The translations under genes and the position numbers were made by a program. DNA of 42,701 nucleotides. Source: Lachnospiraceae bacterium. GTDB taxonomy: Bacteria > Bacillota > Clostridia > Lachnospirales > Lachnospiraceae. Numbering within the stretch: position 1 is the first letter of the stretch; each line of letters begins with the position of its first letter. The DNA is taken from positions 1-42,701 of the forward strand of contig CAAGFJ010000047.1 in assembly GCA_900769115.1 (NCBI GenBank), read 5' to 3'. Shown in pieces: positions 1-8,851 of the stretch. The notes beneath the pieces were generated by a model, which ran no database searches, was not told where the DNA came from, and was given only the letters and a program-made list of their open reading frames with translations.

Positions 1-140
1 GCGAGGTGTTTTCGAGCCTAGTACCGCTGCGAGTGATGAGTAGCGAGAGCGTGCCTGCGTTGATATGTTATATCCCAAACAACCGATTCATAACCTAATA
101 TTTCGCGCGTCCGTCACTTACGCTGTGCAAGGGTGATGGT
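1..140. other. Unassigned flank at window start
   Basis: I see no open reading frame, repeat or terminator that I can support here. The stretch lies downstream of buk on the minus strand, so it should hold that operon's transcript end, but no convincing hairpin plus U-tract is visible on either strand. Confidence 0.3.
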
Positions 141-1208
141 TTAGTAGGTTTGTGCTTCCTCTTCTCCATTCATAACACGAAGTGCACCCTGTGCAAGTGC
201 AAGTAATTCATCCTCGCCAGGATATACCGTGAATGGAGCGATGAAGCCCAACTTCTTCTTAAGCTCGTCAATGGTGAATGCGTTATAAGCAATGCCTCCA
301 GTGCAGATAATCTGATCTACGTTACCGTCTAATACGGCTGCCATAGCACCGGCGTCCTTTGCAATCTGATAATGGAATGCATCGATCAGATCAGAAGCAT
401 CCTGACGACCTTCAGCTTTCATCTTCATAAGATCACGCATATCATTGCTTCCAATATATCCATTGAAACCACCATTACCACAGATCTTTTTGTAGATTTC
501 TTTCTCTGTGTACTTGCCTGAGAAGCAAAGTTTGATCAAGTCACCAACTGGAACAGTACCGGCACGTTCTGGAGAAAATGCACCTTCGCCGTCTAAGATG
601 TTGTTAACGTCAATTACTTTGCCGTTCTTATGAGCACCAACGGATACTCCGCCACCCATATGAATAACGATCAGACTTAATTCGTTGTAAGATTTGCCAA
701 TCTCTTTTGCATAACGCTTTGCAACTGCCTTCTGATTCAAAGCGTGGAAGATACTTCTTCTTGGAAGCTCTGGCATACCAGAATATCTGGCAACAGGAGC
801 AAGCTCATCTACAACAACCGGGTCAACGATATAAGATGGAACACCAACCTGGTCGCCAATCTCTCTTGCAAGAATACCGCCAAGGTTAGAAGCGTGCTGT
901 CCCTGAACACCAACCTTGAGATCATGTAATAAGTCATCGGTTACGGCGTATGTACCACCAGGGATTGGCTTTAATAATCCACCACGTCCAACAACGACAT
1001 CTAATGTGTTGATATCAAAATTCTTCTCTTTCAATACGTTAAGAATAACCTCTTTGCGGAAATCCTTCTGGTCAATAATAGAAGCGTATTTTGCGATCTC
1101 TTCAGTAGAATGTCTTAAAGTCTCTTCAAAAAGCTGTTTCTCGTCCTCATACACACCAATCTTGGTAGAAGTAGAACCTGGATTGATGATTAAAATAGTA
1201 TAAGCCAT
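141..1208 (-). CDS. buk: Butyrate kinase
   Basis: This is a 355-residue ASKHA-fold acyl kinase that converts butyryl phosphate and ADP to butyrate and ATP, the last energy-yielding step of the phosphotransbutyrylase route in the cytoplasm. Visible family features are the N-terminal phosphate-binding segment IINPGSTSTKIGVYE, the central IFHALNQKAVAKRYAKE segment typical of butyrate rather than acetate kinases, the glycine-rich HMGGGVSVGAHKNG loop and the C-terminal CTGGIAYN adenosine-site motif. Length fits the family. The ATG is preceded on the minus strand by a good AGGAGG. It lies 89 bases downstream of ptb and is probably cotranscribed from the ptb promoter; an intercistronic hairpin at 1254-1277 may tune the ratio. 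Branched-chain acids could also be substrates, as known for the family. Confidence 0.95.
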   Translation of the reverse strand: MAYTILIINPGSTSTKIGVYEDEKQLFEETLRHSTEEIAKYASIIDQKDFRKEVILNVLKEKNFDINTLDVVVGRGGLLKPIPGGTYAVTDDLLHDLKVGVQGQHASNLGGILAREIGDQVGVPSYIVDPVVVDELAPVARYSGMPELPRRSIFHALNQKAVAKRYAKEIGKSYNELSLIVIHMGGGVSVGAHKNGKVIDVNNILDGEGAFSPERAGTVPVGDLIKLCFSGKYTEKEIYKKICGNGGFNGYIGSNDMRDLMKMKAEGRQDASDLIDAFHYQIAKDAGAMAAVLDGNVDQIICTGGIAYNAFTIDELKKKLGFIAPFTVYPGEDELLALAQGALRVMNGEEEAQTY

Positions 1209-1253
1209 GTGTTTGATCCTCCTAATTCATATTAAGTCATTTTATAATGAATA

Positions 1254-1277
1254 CAGGCAATCCCGGCGGACTACCTG
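1254..1277 (-). other. Intercistronic hairpin between ptb and buk
   Basis: On the minus-strand transcript CAGGTAGTCC pairs with GGATTGCCTG over 10 bp (two G-U pairs) around a GCCG loop. No U-tract follows, so it is more likely an mRNA-stability or processing element than a terminator. The role is inferred. Confidence 0.5.
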
Positions 1278-1297
1278 CATTAAAGACAAAGTTATAA

Positions 1298-2212
1298 TTA
1301 TTTGTTCATTGCTTCTGCAACAACAGCACCAACAGCAATAGAATTAACCTTTGTCTCGAAATCGTCGGAACGGGATGTAAGGATAACCGGAGCTTTGGTT
1401 CCTGTTAAAATGTTACCATTGACAACCTTTGCATTGTGAACAAGCGCCTTGTATGTGATGTTACCAGCGTGGATGTCTGGGAATAATAATACATCAGCAT
1501 CACCAACAATCTTACGATCTGTTGCACCCTTGTGCTTGGCAGCTTCCGGATCAATAGCAAGGTCGTAAGAAAGAGGACCATCTACGATACATCCTGTAAT
1601 CTTACCTTCCTCGTTCATCTTAGTAAGCTCAGCAGCATCTACAGTGACAGGCATCTTAGGATTAACAACCTCAACAGCAGCGATCGGAGCAACTTTAGGG
1701 CACTCGATACCACAGGCATGAGCAACCTCTACTGTGTTACGGATGATGTTAGCCTTTGTCTCTAAGTCCGGATATGGAATAAATGCAACATCACTTAAGA
1801 ATAATAATCCGTCGTGTCCCTCAATATCAAAGATGCATACATGGGAAAGTGTCTTATCTGTACGAAGACCAACTTCTTTGTCTAATACACTCTTTAAGAA
1901 AGACTTGGTATCGATCAATCCCTTCATATACATATCAGCTTTGCCGTCATGTACCATCTTAACAGCAGTTAAAGCAGCTTCATAAGGATCTTCAACGTTG
2001 ACAATCTCATAGTCAGAAAGATCCAGGCTGATAGAAGCAGCAACCTCTTTGATCTTAGCCTCATCACCAACTAAGATTGCGTTAGCGATGCCTCGTTTCT
2101 TAGCTTCTGCGATAGCCTCAAGTACGGCATCATCCTGTGCAACTGCTACGGCAACTGTCTTTGTGCTGCAAGCAGATACTTTTGCAAGTAAATCATCAAA
2201 TGTTTTTGTCAT
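1298..2212 (-). CDS. ptb: Phosphate butyryltransferase
   Basis: This enzyme converts butyryl-CoA and phosphate to butyryl phosphate and CoA, feeding butyrate kinase encoded just downstream. The protein has about 304 residues and matches the phosphotransacetylase/phosphotransbutyrylase fold: N-terminal AKKRGIANAILVGDEAKI, the central MYMKGLIDTKSFLKSVLD segment and the C-terminal DIHAGNITYKALVH segment. The longest frame begins at 2227, but that ATG lies inside the ATGAGGTG that serves as ribosome site. The ATG at 2212 (MTKTFDDLL) sits at the right distance from GAGGTG and is preferred. It is the first gene of a ptb-buk operon with its own promoter at 2283-2311. The pair gives the host a kinase-dependent butyrate exit, rather than or alongside butyryl-CoA:acetate CoA-transferase. 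Confidence 0.94.
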   Translation of the reverse strand: MTKTFDDLLAKVSACSTKTVAVAVAQDDAVLEAIAEAKKRGIANAILVGDEAKIKEVAASISLDLSDYEIVNVEDPYEAALTAVKMVHDGKADMYMKGLIDTKSFLKSVLDKEVGLRTDKTLSHVCIFDIEGHDGLLFLSDVAFIPYPDLETKANIIRNTVEVAHACGIECPKVAPIAAVEVVNPKMPVTVDAAELTKMNEEGKITGCIVDGPLSYDLAIDPEAAKHKGATDRKIVGDADVLLFPDIHAGNITYKALVHNAKVVNGNILTGTKAPVILTSRSDDFETKVNSIAVGAVVAEAMNK

Positions 2213-2246
2213 CTTCGTACACCTCATTTTATTAATATTCGTTGTG

Positions 2247-2264
2247 TTAGGAATTATTTCCTAA
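2247..2264. promoter_or_regulatory. Inverted repeat in ptb leader (possible operator)
   Basis: TTAGGAA-TTAT-TTCCTAA is a perfect 7-base inverted repeat with a 4-base spacer. It lies about 10-30 bases downstream of the expected ptb transcription start, a position suited to a repressor operator. It does not match the Rex consensus that controls butyrate genes in other Clostridia. The regulator is unknown. Confidence 0.35.
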
Positions 2265-2282
2265 TATATACAATCAATAGAT

Positions 2283-2311
2283 ATAGTATCACTTGAAAAG
2301 AGTTTGGTCAA
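2283..2311 (-). promoter_or_regulatory. Sigma-A promoter of ptb-buk
   Basis: On the minus strand, -35 TTGACC (2306-2311) and -10 TACTAT (2283-2288) are separated by exactly 17 bases. The expected start near 2276 gives a leader of about 65 bases before the ptb ATG. Confidence 0.75.
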
Positions 2312-2606
2312 GATGATAACCGTGAGAATGATGAGTGGAAATAAAGCATTGGGTGAATTGAATTCATTTACAATGCCGATAGGGCAAACATCCCCAAGAT
2401 ATAGTGTACTTGATGCATATAGATTAGTAGGGTTTGTACGATTGAATGGAAAATCACTTTTCATTTAGGGGCAAGTATGCTATACTTACGTTAAATAGTG
2501 CGTATCTATGCAATTTTATAGGATATTCATATGCAAGCTATTCATAAAATAACGACAGATAACGATATATTAGTATAGACAGTTTTTATATGTAGAGGTG
2601 ATTGGG

Positions 2607-5600
2607 ATGAACACAAAGAACAGAATGATTAATCGATTATTGAAGATTGCTAAAAAACATAAGGTACTGACTTATCCGGTATTAGCACTGGTAGCCATTA
2701 TCAGTGTATTCAGTTATTTCTTTTCCTGGACAACCGGAGCGGGCAAGAGAATTGTTGCGGTAGTTATGGTTATGGTGCTGTTGGTGTCCCAGTCTTATTT
2801 TCTGACATCATCGGCAACTGAGCTGGTGGATGATGCAGATGCGGCATTAGTACAACAGGAGTTACAGCAACAGGATACCAAGGATAAGCAGGAACTGGTT
2901 ACAAGTGAGGCTGTCAAAGAGGAGAAGAACACGCAGGCTGACAACGGGAAGCAGGAGGTATCTTCAAAGGATGCGGTTTCTTCCGAAGAGCCAGCTGGTA
3001 CCGGTAATGTACAGACCACGACAGGAGATAATGATCAGGAGACTGTGTCAGGTTCGGCGGGTACTGTTATAGCAGAAGAGAACACTGGTGAGGCTTCTGT
3101 AAGTAATTCGGATATGAATAACACCGATGAGGATGCCGTAGGCAGCAATAATAGGAGTAGTCTTATGAATAACGCTGCTGAGGGACAAGATGCGGCAACT
3201 ACGGTGGAAAAGAAGAATATTCAGTTTTTCTTCCGCTTAGAGAATCGGAATTACATATCGGATTATGTTGAGTCGAATGAGGAGCTTAATAAGAGCTGGG
3301 CGGCATCAAAGTATACTTACAATCTGGCAAATAATAGGCAGGGGTTAGATATTGAGACACTGAAATCCAAGGCATTAGGAGATGCGGAAGCTAATTATAC
3401 AGATAATGGATGCTATGATATTATACAGAAGTTTTATTTCGATGCTGCATGTACGCAAGAGGTTACAGATTTTTCCAATCTGCATGTGAACAGTGGCGAC
3501 AGTATTATCATTTATGTAAAGAGAGAACTGAATCGATACAGACTTGTATTGCCGACGAGTTATGATGAACAGGCGATTACGTTTGATGCATCGGCCAGCA
3601 GTGGACTGACAACCAGTCCGGATGGCAATAGCTATTATGTGAATATTTCTAAGGATACAGGAACAGCAGACTTTACGTTGGCGGGACTGAGTTGTAATGG
3701 ATATCAGTTAACAGGAGCATCGGTAGATAGTGGTTCGGCGAATGTAGTAGAGGGTAATGATACATCCTTACACGTATCATTGAATAAAAGTTCGGCAACA
3801 TCAAGAACTATTACACCAACCTGGCAAGGTAAGACATTTAGTATTGAATATATGAAGAAAGGATTAACGGAAAGTGATAATGCTGTAGCAGAGTGGCAGA
3901 TGGATCTGGTATATGGTACGAATGATCAATTATATGGGGAATCCAGTGTCCCGATTGAGAAAAAGCCGGGATATCAGTTTACAAAGTGGCAGTTCGCAGA
4001 TGGAAAGTTTATAGATGCGGGTTCATCGATTTATACATATCGTGAGTTACTTTATAATAACGGAACGACAGTGCAGTTATATCCGGTAATGGAATATGTA
4101 GATTTCTCCATTGAGGATGCTCCGGAGAATGGCTTGATCAGTTACCAATATAAGACGGAAGCAAAGCAGGTGTTGTTGAAAGCAAAGTATAATTCAGACA
4201 ATGTAACGGCTGGTAAGTTTGATTACACGATTGATACGAATAGCGTATCTGCATTGGAAGCAAAAGGAATTAAGGCGGAAGCATCTGAAAACGGTGTTTC
4301 CCTTACGACGATTTCCGGTGGACCGACTTCTGTAACCGGTAGCAGTCCGATTACACTTTCCTTTACAGTAACGGATGCAAATGATACCACGAAGACACAT
4401 ACGTTTGATTATACGATCAGTATTGAGCCAAAGGTATTGACGCTATCTGTTCCAGATAATCAGAAGACGAAGATCTATGATGGAACAACTAAGGTTCCAG
4501 ATGACTTTCCGACGGAGATTACAACGACCGGAGAAGATGGCAAGCAGACGGCAATTACTGTCAGCTATACAGGAACGCCGGAATACAATTCCAAGGATGT
4601 AGCTTTGGCAGAGACGATTACCATTCCGGATACAGTTACTTTGAATGTTGGAAGCGGAGATAGTGCAGATAATTATAAGTTATCTGGTTATACGATATCC
4701 GGTTGTAAGATTACACAGAGGTGGGTGTATCTGAAGACGATCAGTGCTGTAAAGTCTGTTCTTGCAGGTGTTCAGACACCGTTTGATGCATTTGATGTAG
4801 TTGAGGATTCAGCAGCTAACAGCCAGGGTACGATGGGATTGGTTGCAGGAGATACCATTGCTGACTTAGGTGAGATTCAATATACAACGAGCAGACCAGA
4901 GGATAATCTGACGAAGACGGGTACATATTCTGTCGGTGCTAAGACGACAGCAGATTCGAATTATTCCATTCAGATGAGAGATAGTGCGGATGCGAAAGGA
5001 ACTTTTGATGTTGTTCAGGAGGATCCGATTCTGGATAAGAATTACTTTATCCAGGCCCAGCGAGGAGAAGATGGCTGGTATACAGGTACAGATGGTAAAG
5101 TAGTAGCGAAAGCGGATTCAGCATATGATACGGTGTGGATTTCTGAAGACGGTGTGAACTTCGTAAGCGGTGGAACACTGAAAGAGGAATATAGTGGTAA
5201 TCCGAACCTTAAGATCTATCTGACAAACAGTAAGACCGGTGCAATCACGTCGGTTGGTACATTTAACATCAAATATGATATTAGCAAACCTCAATATATA
5301 GGATACACAGTAGATGAACTGGAGTATTCCAGTGATACCCTTCCTTCTCTCGCAGGAAAAGTTCTGTATTTTCCGAATAAGGGTGGTGCATTTGATTTTG
5401 GTACTTATGTACGTTCTGTGGTAACGATCCGGGTACAGTATGAGAGTGACACATCCGGATTATCACGGTTGCAATATGGATTATTTGGAGAAGATGTTAC
5501 AACCAGATCAACACAATTTAATACGACAACAGGAATTGCTACAATACAGATTTTAAAAGATTCTATTGCAGACGCAGATTCGAAAGCAGGAGTAATTCGC

Positions 5601-8276
5601 TGTCAGGCAGTTGACCGGGCAGGCAATAAGAGTGATCCGATCGTATTAAAGCCAACGGCTGCGGGAGATGGCTATGAATGGAGTGTGGAAACAGCAGGAC
5701 CGAGTGTAGAACCACTTACTGTTTATTCAGGAGAGAAAAAGAATGTATTGGTAATTGATCAATCGGGTGTGGCAGAGAAAGATATGGCCTATTATAATCA
5801 TTGTCAGGCAAGATTGTCCGTGGCAGATAATGTATCTGGTATTCATAGTATTACATGGCATATCAATGGAACAGATGAGGATGAAACAGTTGGAGATGCT
5901 ACGCGTAAGGTGTCAGCTAAGGATTTTGTGAAGAATCTTGCAGCAACCGGTACAGATGAACCATATACGGTATCTGCAACGGTAAGAGATAATGCAGGTA
6001 ATGAAGTAGAGACCAATCAGATTACATTTAAAGTAGATGATGTTGCGCCAGAGCTTATTGTTGATTATGACGAACATGTATGGAGTAAGGAGACAACGAT
6101 ATCCTTTACAACATCAGATGATCTGAGCGGTATCTATTATGCGCGTGTAACAGATGCGGATGGTAAGACAATTGATTGTGATCTTGGCAGTCCGGTAGAT
6201 GGCTTGTATTCTGCAAGTTTCCAGGCAGTTAAAAAAGGTCAATATTCAATTGAAGTATCTGATAAAGCAGGCAATATCGCCAGATGGACTAAGAATATTG
6301 AGAAAATATCAACAATGGTTCCGGAATGTCCGGGTGTATCATTTGTTCCGGAGAGTCCGGATGGTGAGAACGGATGGTATGTAAGCAGACCACAGGCTGT
6401 TTTGAATACCGTACTTAGTACATCAGATCAGACACCGGTTGAGAGTGAATACTCTATGTGGAAGGATGGGGAGACTTCTTATAACAAGACTCCGATTTCT
6501 CGTGAACAGGAAAACGTGGCTGTAGATGATGATGGTTATTTCCATGTGAAGGTATGGAGTAAGAGCGTATCTGGTGTGGAGTGTGCTGATTATGACAATC
6601 ATGTTGCAGATATTAAAGTAGATACACAGGCACCGCAAATCTCATTTACAACAGAAAAAGGAAGCGGTTCTAACATTATTGTGAAGTTTGAGATTACAGA
6701 TGCAACAAGTGGTGTGGATAAGGATTCAATTAAGATATTGCATGGCAGCCAGAGTGTAGTGGCAGATGTGGAAGAGACAGAGAACGGATATGCAGGAAGC
6801 TTTGAAGTAACAGAGACTGGTAATTATGTGATTCAGGCATCGGATATGGCGGGTAATGTAGCAGATGAGGCTGCGTTTGCACCGATGAGCATGAAGATCA
6901 AAGCAATTACCAATATTACAGATTCTGCAGCTACGATAGGAGCGATGGTATATAAAGGAACATTCGATATATCTTCTGCATCCATTGCATATCGCAAGCT
7001 GGCAGATGCGGCATATACAGAGACTGATGCAGTTATGAACCGTGACAGCAAGGGCAATGTAGCATTGTCAGCAGTCTTGAAGGATCTGTCAAGTGCAACG
7101 AATTATGTATATAAGGTGACAGCTGTATCAGAAGCTGGCGAAGTTCTTGAATATGAAGGTCATTTCCAGACTTTGGCAGAGAACCCAGATGATGGTATAT
7201 CTGTAACAGGAACGGCGCGTTATACGACAGATAAGGAAGGGACAATTACAGTTGGTCTGTATTCCGGATATAGTTGTGTGATGGCACAGGAGATTGAAGC
7301 AGGGGCACAGTTTACATTTACACATGTTGCAGATGGTAATTACAATCTGGTTGCAACGGATGGAGTATATTCTAAGAGTATCCGGGTATCTGTTGAGAAC
7401 GGAATGATTGTATATCCAACCGAATACATTGAACTTGTGTTGTCTGGAAAGAATACCAGTGTATATCTTACGACACAAGACACACCGAATATTTCCGCTG
7501 ATAATATGGATTCTATTTTTGCAGATGATCTGATTAACTTTACCGAGGATGATAAAGCGTTGATTGATGCAGGTGGAACTGTAGAATTCCAGTTGTGTGC
7601 AACCCTGATGACGGTATCAAATGTATCGGCTGGCGAGATTTCTGCAATGTATGCAATTACAGATAAGAATAAGATTGTGGGCGCTTACTTAGATCTTACA
7701 TTGTATAAGATTGTGACAGATGTGAATGGTACGGTACAGAAGAAGAAAGTGACCGACCTTGCCAATGGTGCTAATGTTTCCGTTACGATTCCGTTAGGAG
7801 AACTGGCTGGAAAGCCGGATCTTGAAGTGATTCGGATTCACAATGATGGAGAGAATTTCATTGGTGCTTCTTTGAAAGATCAAGATAATAGTGCAAGTAC
7901 TTATACGATTGTAACGAATCAGTTCTCTACTTATGCAGTATTGTATGGAACCGGGGCAGAACCTACAACAGAGACAACGACACAACAGAATACACAGAGA
8001 ACAGATCATACACTCAACAGACCAAATACATCCAATAATGTATCAGGTACAACGCAGACAACGGATAAGGGAACGACCGAATCGAACAATAACAAGCATA
8101 ATATCAAGGATGATGATAAGAAACCACAGGCATCGAATACGTCTTCTATCGGCTCTCTCAGAAGCTCCGGCACAGCGAAGACAGGGGATGCAGCACCGCT
8201 TGTTATGGTATTTGGCTTTATGATTACTGCATTAGCAGCAGTATTTGTTCTTAAAAAACAATTAAAAGAAAAATAA
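2607..8276 (+). CDS. Large sortase-anchored Ig-like surface protein
   Basis: This is a cell-wall surface protein of about 1889 residues; its ligand is unknown. The N-terminus carries two hydrophobic segments (about residues 22-40 and 49-67, the second containing RIVAVVMVMVLLVSQSYFL), which look like a membrane or signal region. A Ser/Thr/Glu/Gln-rich low-complexity stretch follows (about 75-200). Later there is a YDG-type module (KTKIYDGTTK, about 620), several Ig-like modules carrying the recurring (D)xAGN signature (RAGNKSD, NAGNEVE, KAGNIAR, MAGNVAD) and a fibronectin-III-like module (about 1430-1530). A Thr/Asn-rich spacer leads to a C-terminal sorting signal: AKTGD near 1855, a hydrophobic helix and a KKQLKEK tail. 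A GTG at 2598 would extend the frame, but GAGGTG at 2595-2600 is correctly placed for the ATG at 2607. No sortase gene lies in the window. Adhesion or host interaction is plausible but not shown. Confidence 0.85.
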   Translation: MNTKNRMINRLLKIAKKHKVLTYPVLALVAIISVFSYFFSWTTGAGKRIVAVVMVMVLLVSQSYFLTSSATELVDDADAALVQQELQQQDTKDKQELVTSEAVKEEKNTQADNGKQEVSSKDAVSSEEPAGTGNVQTTTGDNDQETVSGSAGTVIAEENTGEASVSNSDMNNTDEDAVGSNNRSSLMNNAAEGQDAATTVEKKNIQFFFRLENRNYISDYVESNEELNKSWAASKYTYNLANNRQGLDIETLKSKALGDAEANYTDNGCYDIIQKFYFDAACTQEVTDFSNLHVNSGDSIIIYVKRELNRYRLVLPTSYDEQAITFDASASSGLTTSPDGNSYYVNISKDTGTADFTLAGLSCNGYQLTGASVDSGSANVVEGNDTSLHVSLNKSSATSRTITPTWQGKTFSIEYMKKGLTESDNAVAEWQMDLVYGTNDQLYGESSVPIEKKPGYQFTKWQFADGKFIDAGSSIYTYRELLYNNGTTVQLYPVMEYVDFSIEDAPENGLISYQYKTEAKQVLLKAKYNSDNVTAGKFDYTIDTNSVSALEAKGIKAEASENGVSLTTISGGPTSVTGSSPITLSFTVTDANDTTKTHTFDYTISIEPKVLTLSVPDNQKTKIYDGTTKVPDDFPTEITTTGEDGKQTAITVSYTGTPEYNSKDVALAETITIPDTVTLNVGSGDSADNYKLSGYTISGCKITQRWVYLKTISAVKSVLAGVQTPFDAFDVVEDSAANSQGTMGLVAGDTIADLGEIQYTTSRPEDNLTKTGTYSVGAKTTADSNYSIQMRDSADAKGTFDVVQEDPILDKNYFIQAQRGEDGWYTGTDGKVVAKADSAYDTVWISEDGVNFVSGGTLKEEYSGNPNLKIYLTNSKTGAITSVGTFNIKYDISKPQYIGYTVDELEYSSDTLPSLAGKVLYFPNKGGAFDFGTYVRSVVTIRVQYESDTSGLSRLQYGLFGEDVTTRSTQFNTTTGIATIQILKDSIADADSKAGVIRCQAVDRAGNKSDPIVLKPTAAGDGYEWSVETAGPSVEPLTVYSGEKKNVLVIDQSGVAEKDMAYYNHCQARLSVADNVSGIHSITWHINGTDEDETVGDATRKVSAKDFVKNLAATGTDEPYTVSATVRDNAGNEVETNQITFKVDDVAPELIVDYDEHVWSKETTISFTTSDDLSGIYYARVTDADGKTIDCDLGSPVDGLYSASFQAVKKGQYSIEVSDKAGNIARWTKNIEKISTMVPECPGVSFVPESPDGENGWYVSRPQAVLNTVLSTSDQTPVESEYSMWKDGETSYNKTPISREQENVAVDDDGYFHVKVWSKSVSGVECADYDNHVADIKVDTQAPQISFTTEKGSGSNIIVKFEITDATSGVDKDSIKILHGSQSVVADVEETENGYAGSFEVTETGNYVIQASDMAGNVADEAAFAPMSMKIKAITNITDSAATIGAMVYKGTFDISSASIAYRKLADAAYTETDAVMNRDSKGNVALSAVLKDLSSATNYVYKVTAVSEAGEVLEYEGHFQTLAENPDDGISVTGTARYTTDKEGTITVGLYSGYSCVMAQEIEAGAQFTFTHVADGNYNLVATDGVYSKSIRVSVENGMIVYPTEYIELVLSGKNTSVYLTTQDTPNISADNMDSIFADDLINFTEDDKALIDAGGTVEFQLCATLMTVSNVSAGEISAMYAITDKNKIVGAYLDLTLYKIVTDVNGTVQKKKVTDLANGANVSVTIPLGELAGKPDLEVIRIHNDGENFIGASLKDQDNSASTYTIVTNQFSTYAVLYGTGAEPTTETTTQQNTQRTDHTLNRPNTSNNVSGTTQTTDKGTTESNNNKHNIKDDDKKPQASNTSSIGSLRSSGTAKTGDAAPLVMVFGFMITALAAVFVLKKQLKEK

Positions 8277-8322
8277 CAATAATTACCTTAATAAAACATA
8301 GTTCCCTGCAAATACTATATTC

Positions 8323-8340
8323 AAGACATCAAGATGTCTT
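8323..8340. repeat. Perfect palindrome upstream of ssp
   Basis: AAGACATC-AA-GATGTCTT is a perfect 8-base inverted repeat ending 27 bases before the ssp ATG. It could be an operator or a 5' UTR hairpin. A weak sigma-G-like pair (TAATA at 8289-8293, 17 bases, AATACTA at 8311-8317) lies just upstream, which would place the palindrome around or after the transcription start. Confidence 0.4.
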
Positions 8341-8367
8341 AAATATATAGATTTGGAGGGAACTATT

Positions 8368-8559
8368 ATGTCAAGTAATAATTCTAGCAAGAAGTCAGAT
8401 GCAATGAACAGATTCAAAATGGAGTGTGCTTCAGAAGTAGGCGTTTCTTTAAAGAACGGTTACAATGGAGACTTAACTTCCAGAGAGAATGGTTCTGTTG
8501 GAGGCCAGATGACTAAGAAGTTGGTAGAGGCTCAGATGAACCAGATCGCCGGTAAGTAA
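8368..8559 (+). CDS. Alpha/beta-type small acid-soluble spore protein
   Basis: This 63-residue protein belongs to the alpha/beta SASP family, which coats and protects DNA in the spore core and is degraded by the GPR protease at germination. The family core is clear: MECASEVGVSLKNGYNGDLT followed by SRENGSVGGQMTKKLVE. The residue before the conserved Ala in the usual E-(I/F)-A element is Cys here. GGAGGG at 8355-8360 is 7 bases from the ATG at 8368, so the longer TTG-initiated frame is not used. The gene is monocistronic and closed by a strong terminator. In the family it is expressed late in the forespore under sigma-G; only a weak candidate promoter is visible. It implies that the organism, or a recent ancestor, can sporulate. 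Confidence 0.9.
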   Translation: MSSNNSSKKSDAMNRFKMECASEVGVSLKNGYNGDLTSRENGSVGGQMTKKLVEAQMNQIAGK

Positions 8560-8619
8560 TCGTATCATACGATAGCGGAAAGCGAATGGTGATCCGCAGT
8601 TAACGGACACCTAAAGGGG

Positions 8620-8670
8620 AAGGTCATAATTTGTTTTTTAGAAAAAGCAGATTATGGCCTTTCTTTTTTT
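8620..8670 (+). terminator. Rho-independent terminator after ssp
   Basis: AAGGTCATAAT (8620-8630) pairs with ATTATGGCCTT (8651-8661) over 11 bp with one G-U pair, followed by TTCTTTTTTT. Confidence 0.85.
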
Positions 8671-8714
8671 GCATGACGTCTTTAAAATACTAGGAAGCAG
8701 GCTGTTTCTATCTG

Positions 8715-8744
8715 TTGACATTTCTATATATCACGTGCTATAAT
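8715..8744 (+). promoter_or_regulatory. Strong promoter of tig
   Basis: Consensus -35 TTGACA (8715-8720) and consensus -10 TATAAT (8739-8744) are separated by 18 bases. The start is expected near 8751, giving a structured leader of about 100 bases. Confidence 0.85.
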
Positions 8745-8767
8745 TGACTGATTAGTGCAGAGAAATA

Positions 8768-8806
8768 CTGCCTTGAGGCAGATAATGATACATCTCGAAG
8801 GAGATG
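8768..8806 (+). promoter_or_regulatory. Two adjacent hairpins in the tig leader
   Basis: CTGCC-TTGA-GGCAG (8768-8781) and CATCTC-GAAG-GAGATG (8791-8806) are perfect short stems with 4-base loops, 9 bases apart, upstream of the AAGGAGG at 8834-8840. Neither is followed by a U-tract. A role in mRNA stability or translation control is inferred. Confidence 0.5.
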
Positions 8807-8851
8807 CTGCAAAAGAATAAAAGATATATTTTTAAGGAGGAATTGTTAAAG

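Larger units (their letters stand above)
2213..2606. other. 394-base divergent intergenic region
   Basis: It separates ptb (minus) from the large surface-protein gene (plus). It holds the ptb promoter and a TTAGGAA inverted repeat, described separately, and an imperfect AAGTAT-GCT-ATACTT palindrome at 2474-2488. I found no convincing plus-strand promoter for the surface protein. A 51-codon plus-strand frame at 2313-2468 lacks a good ribosome site and overlaps the ptb promoter. Confidence 0.5.

Noticed and set aside
2313..2468. A 51-codon plus-strand frame (and an overlapping 67-codon minus-strand frame at 2261-2464) between ptb and the surface protein
   Set aside because: No good ribosome site, overlaps the ptb promoter, and no recognisable pattern. 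The two opposite frames cannot both be genes; I see no reason to favour either.
8289..8317. Sigma-G promoter for the spore protein
   Set aside because: TAATA and AATACTA at 17 bases match only partly; too weak to list as a feature on its own.
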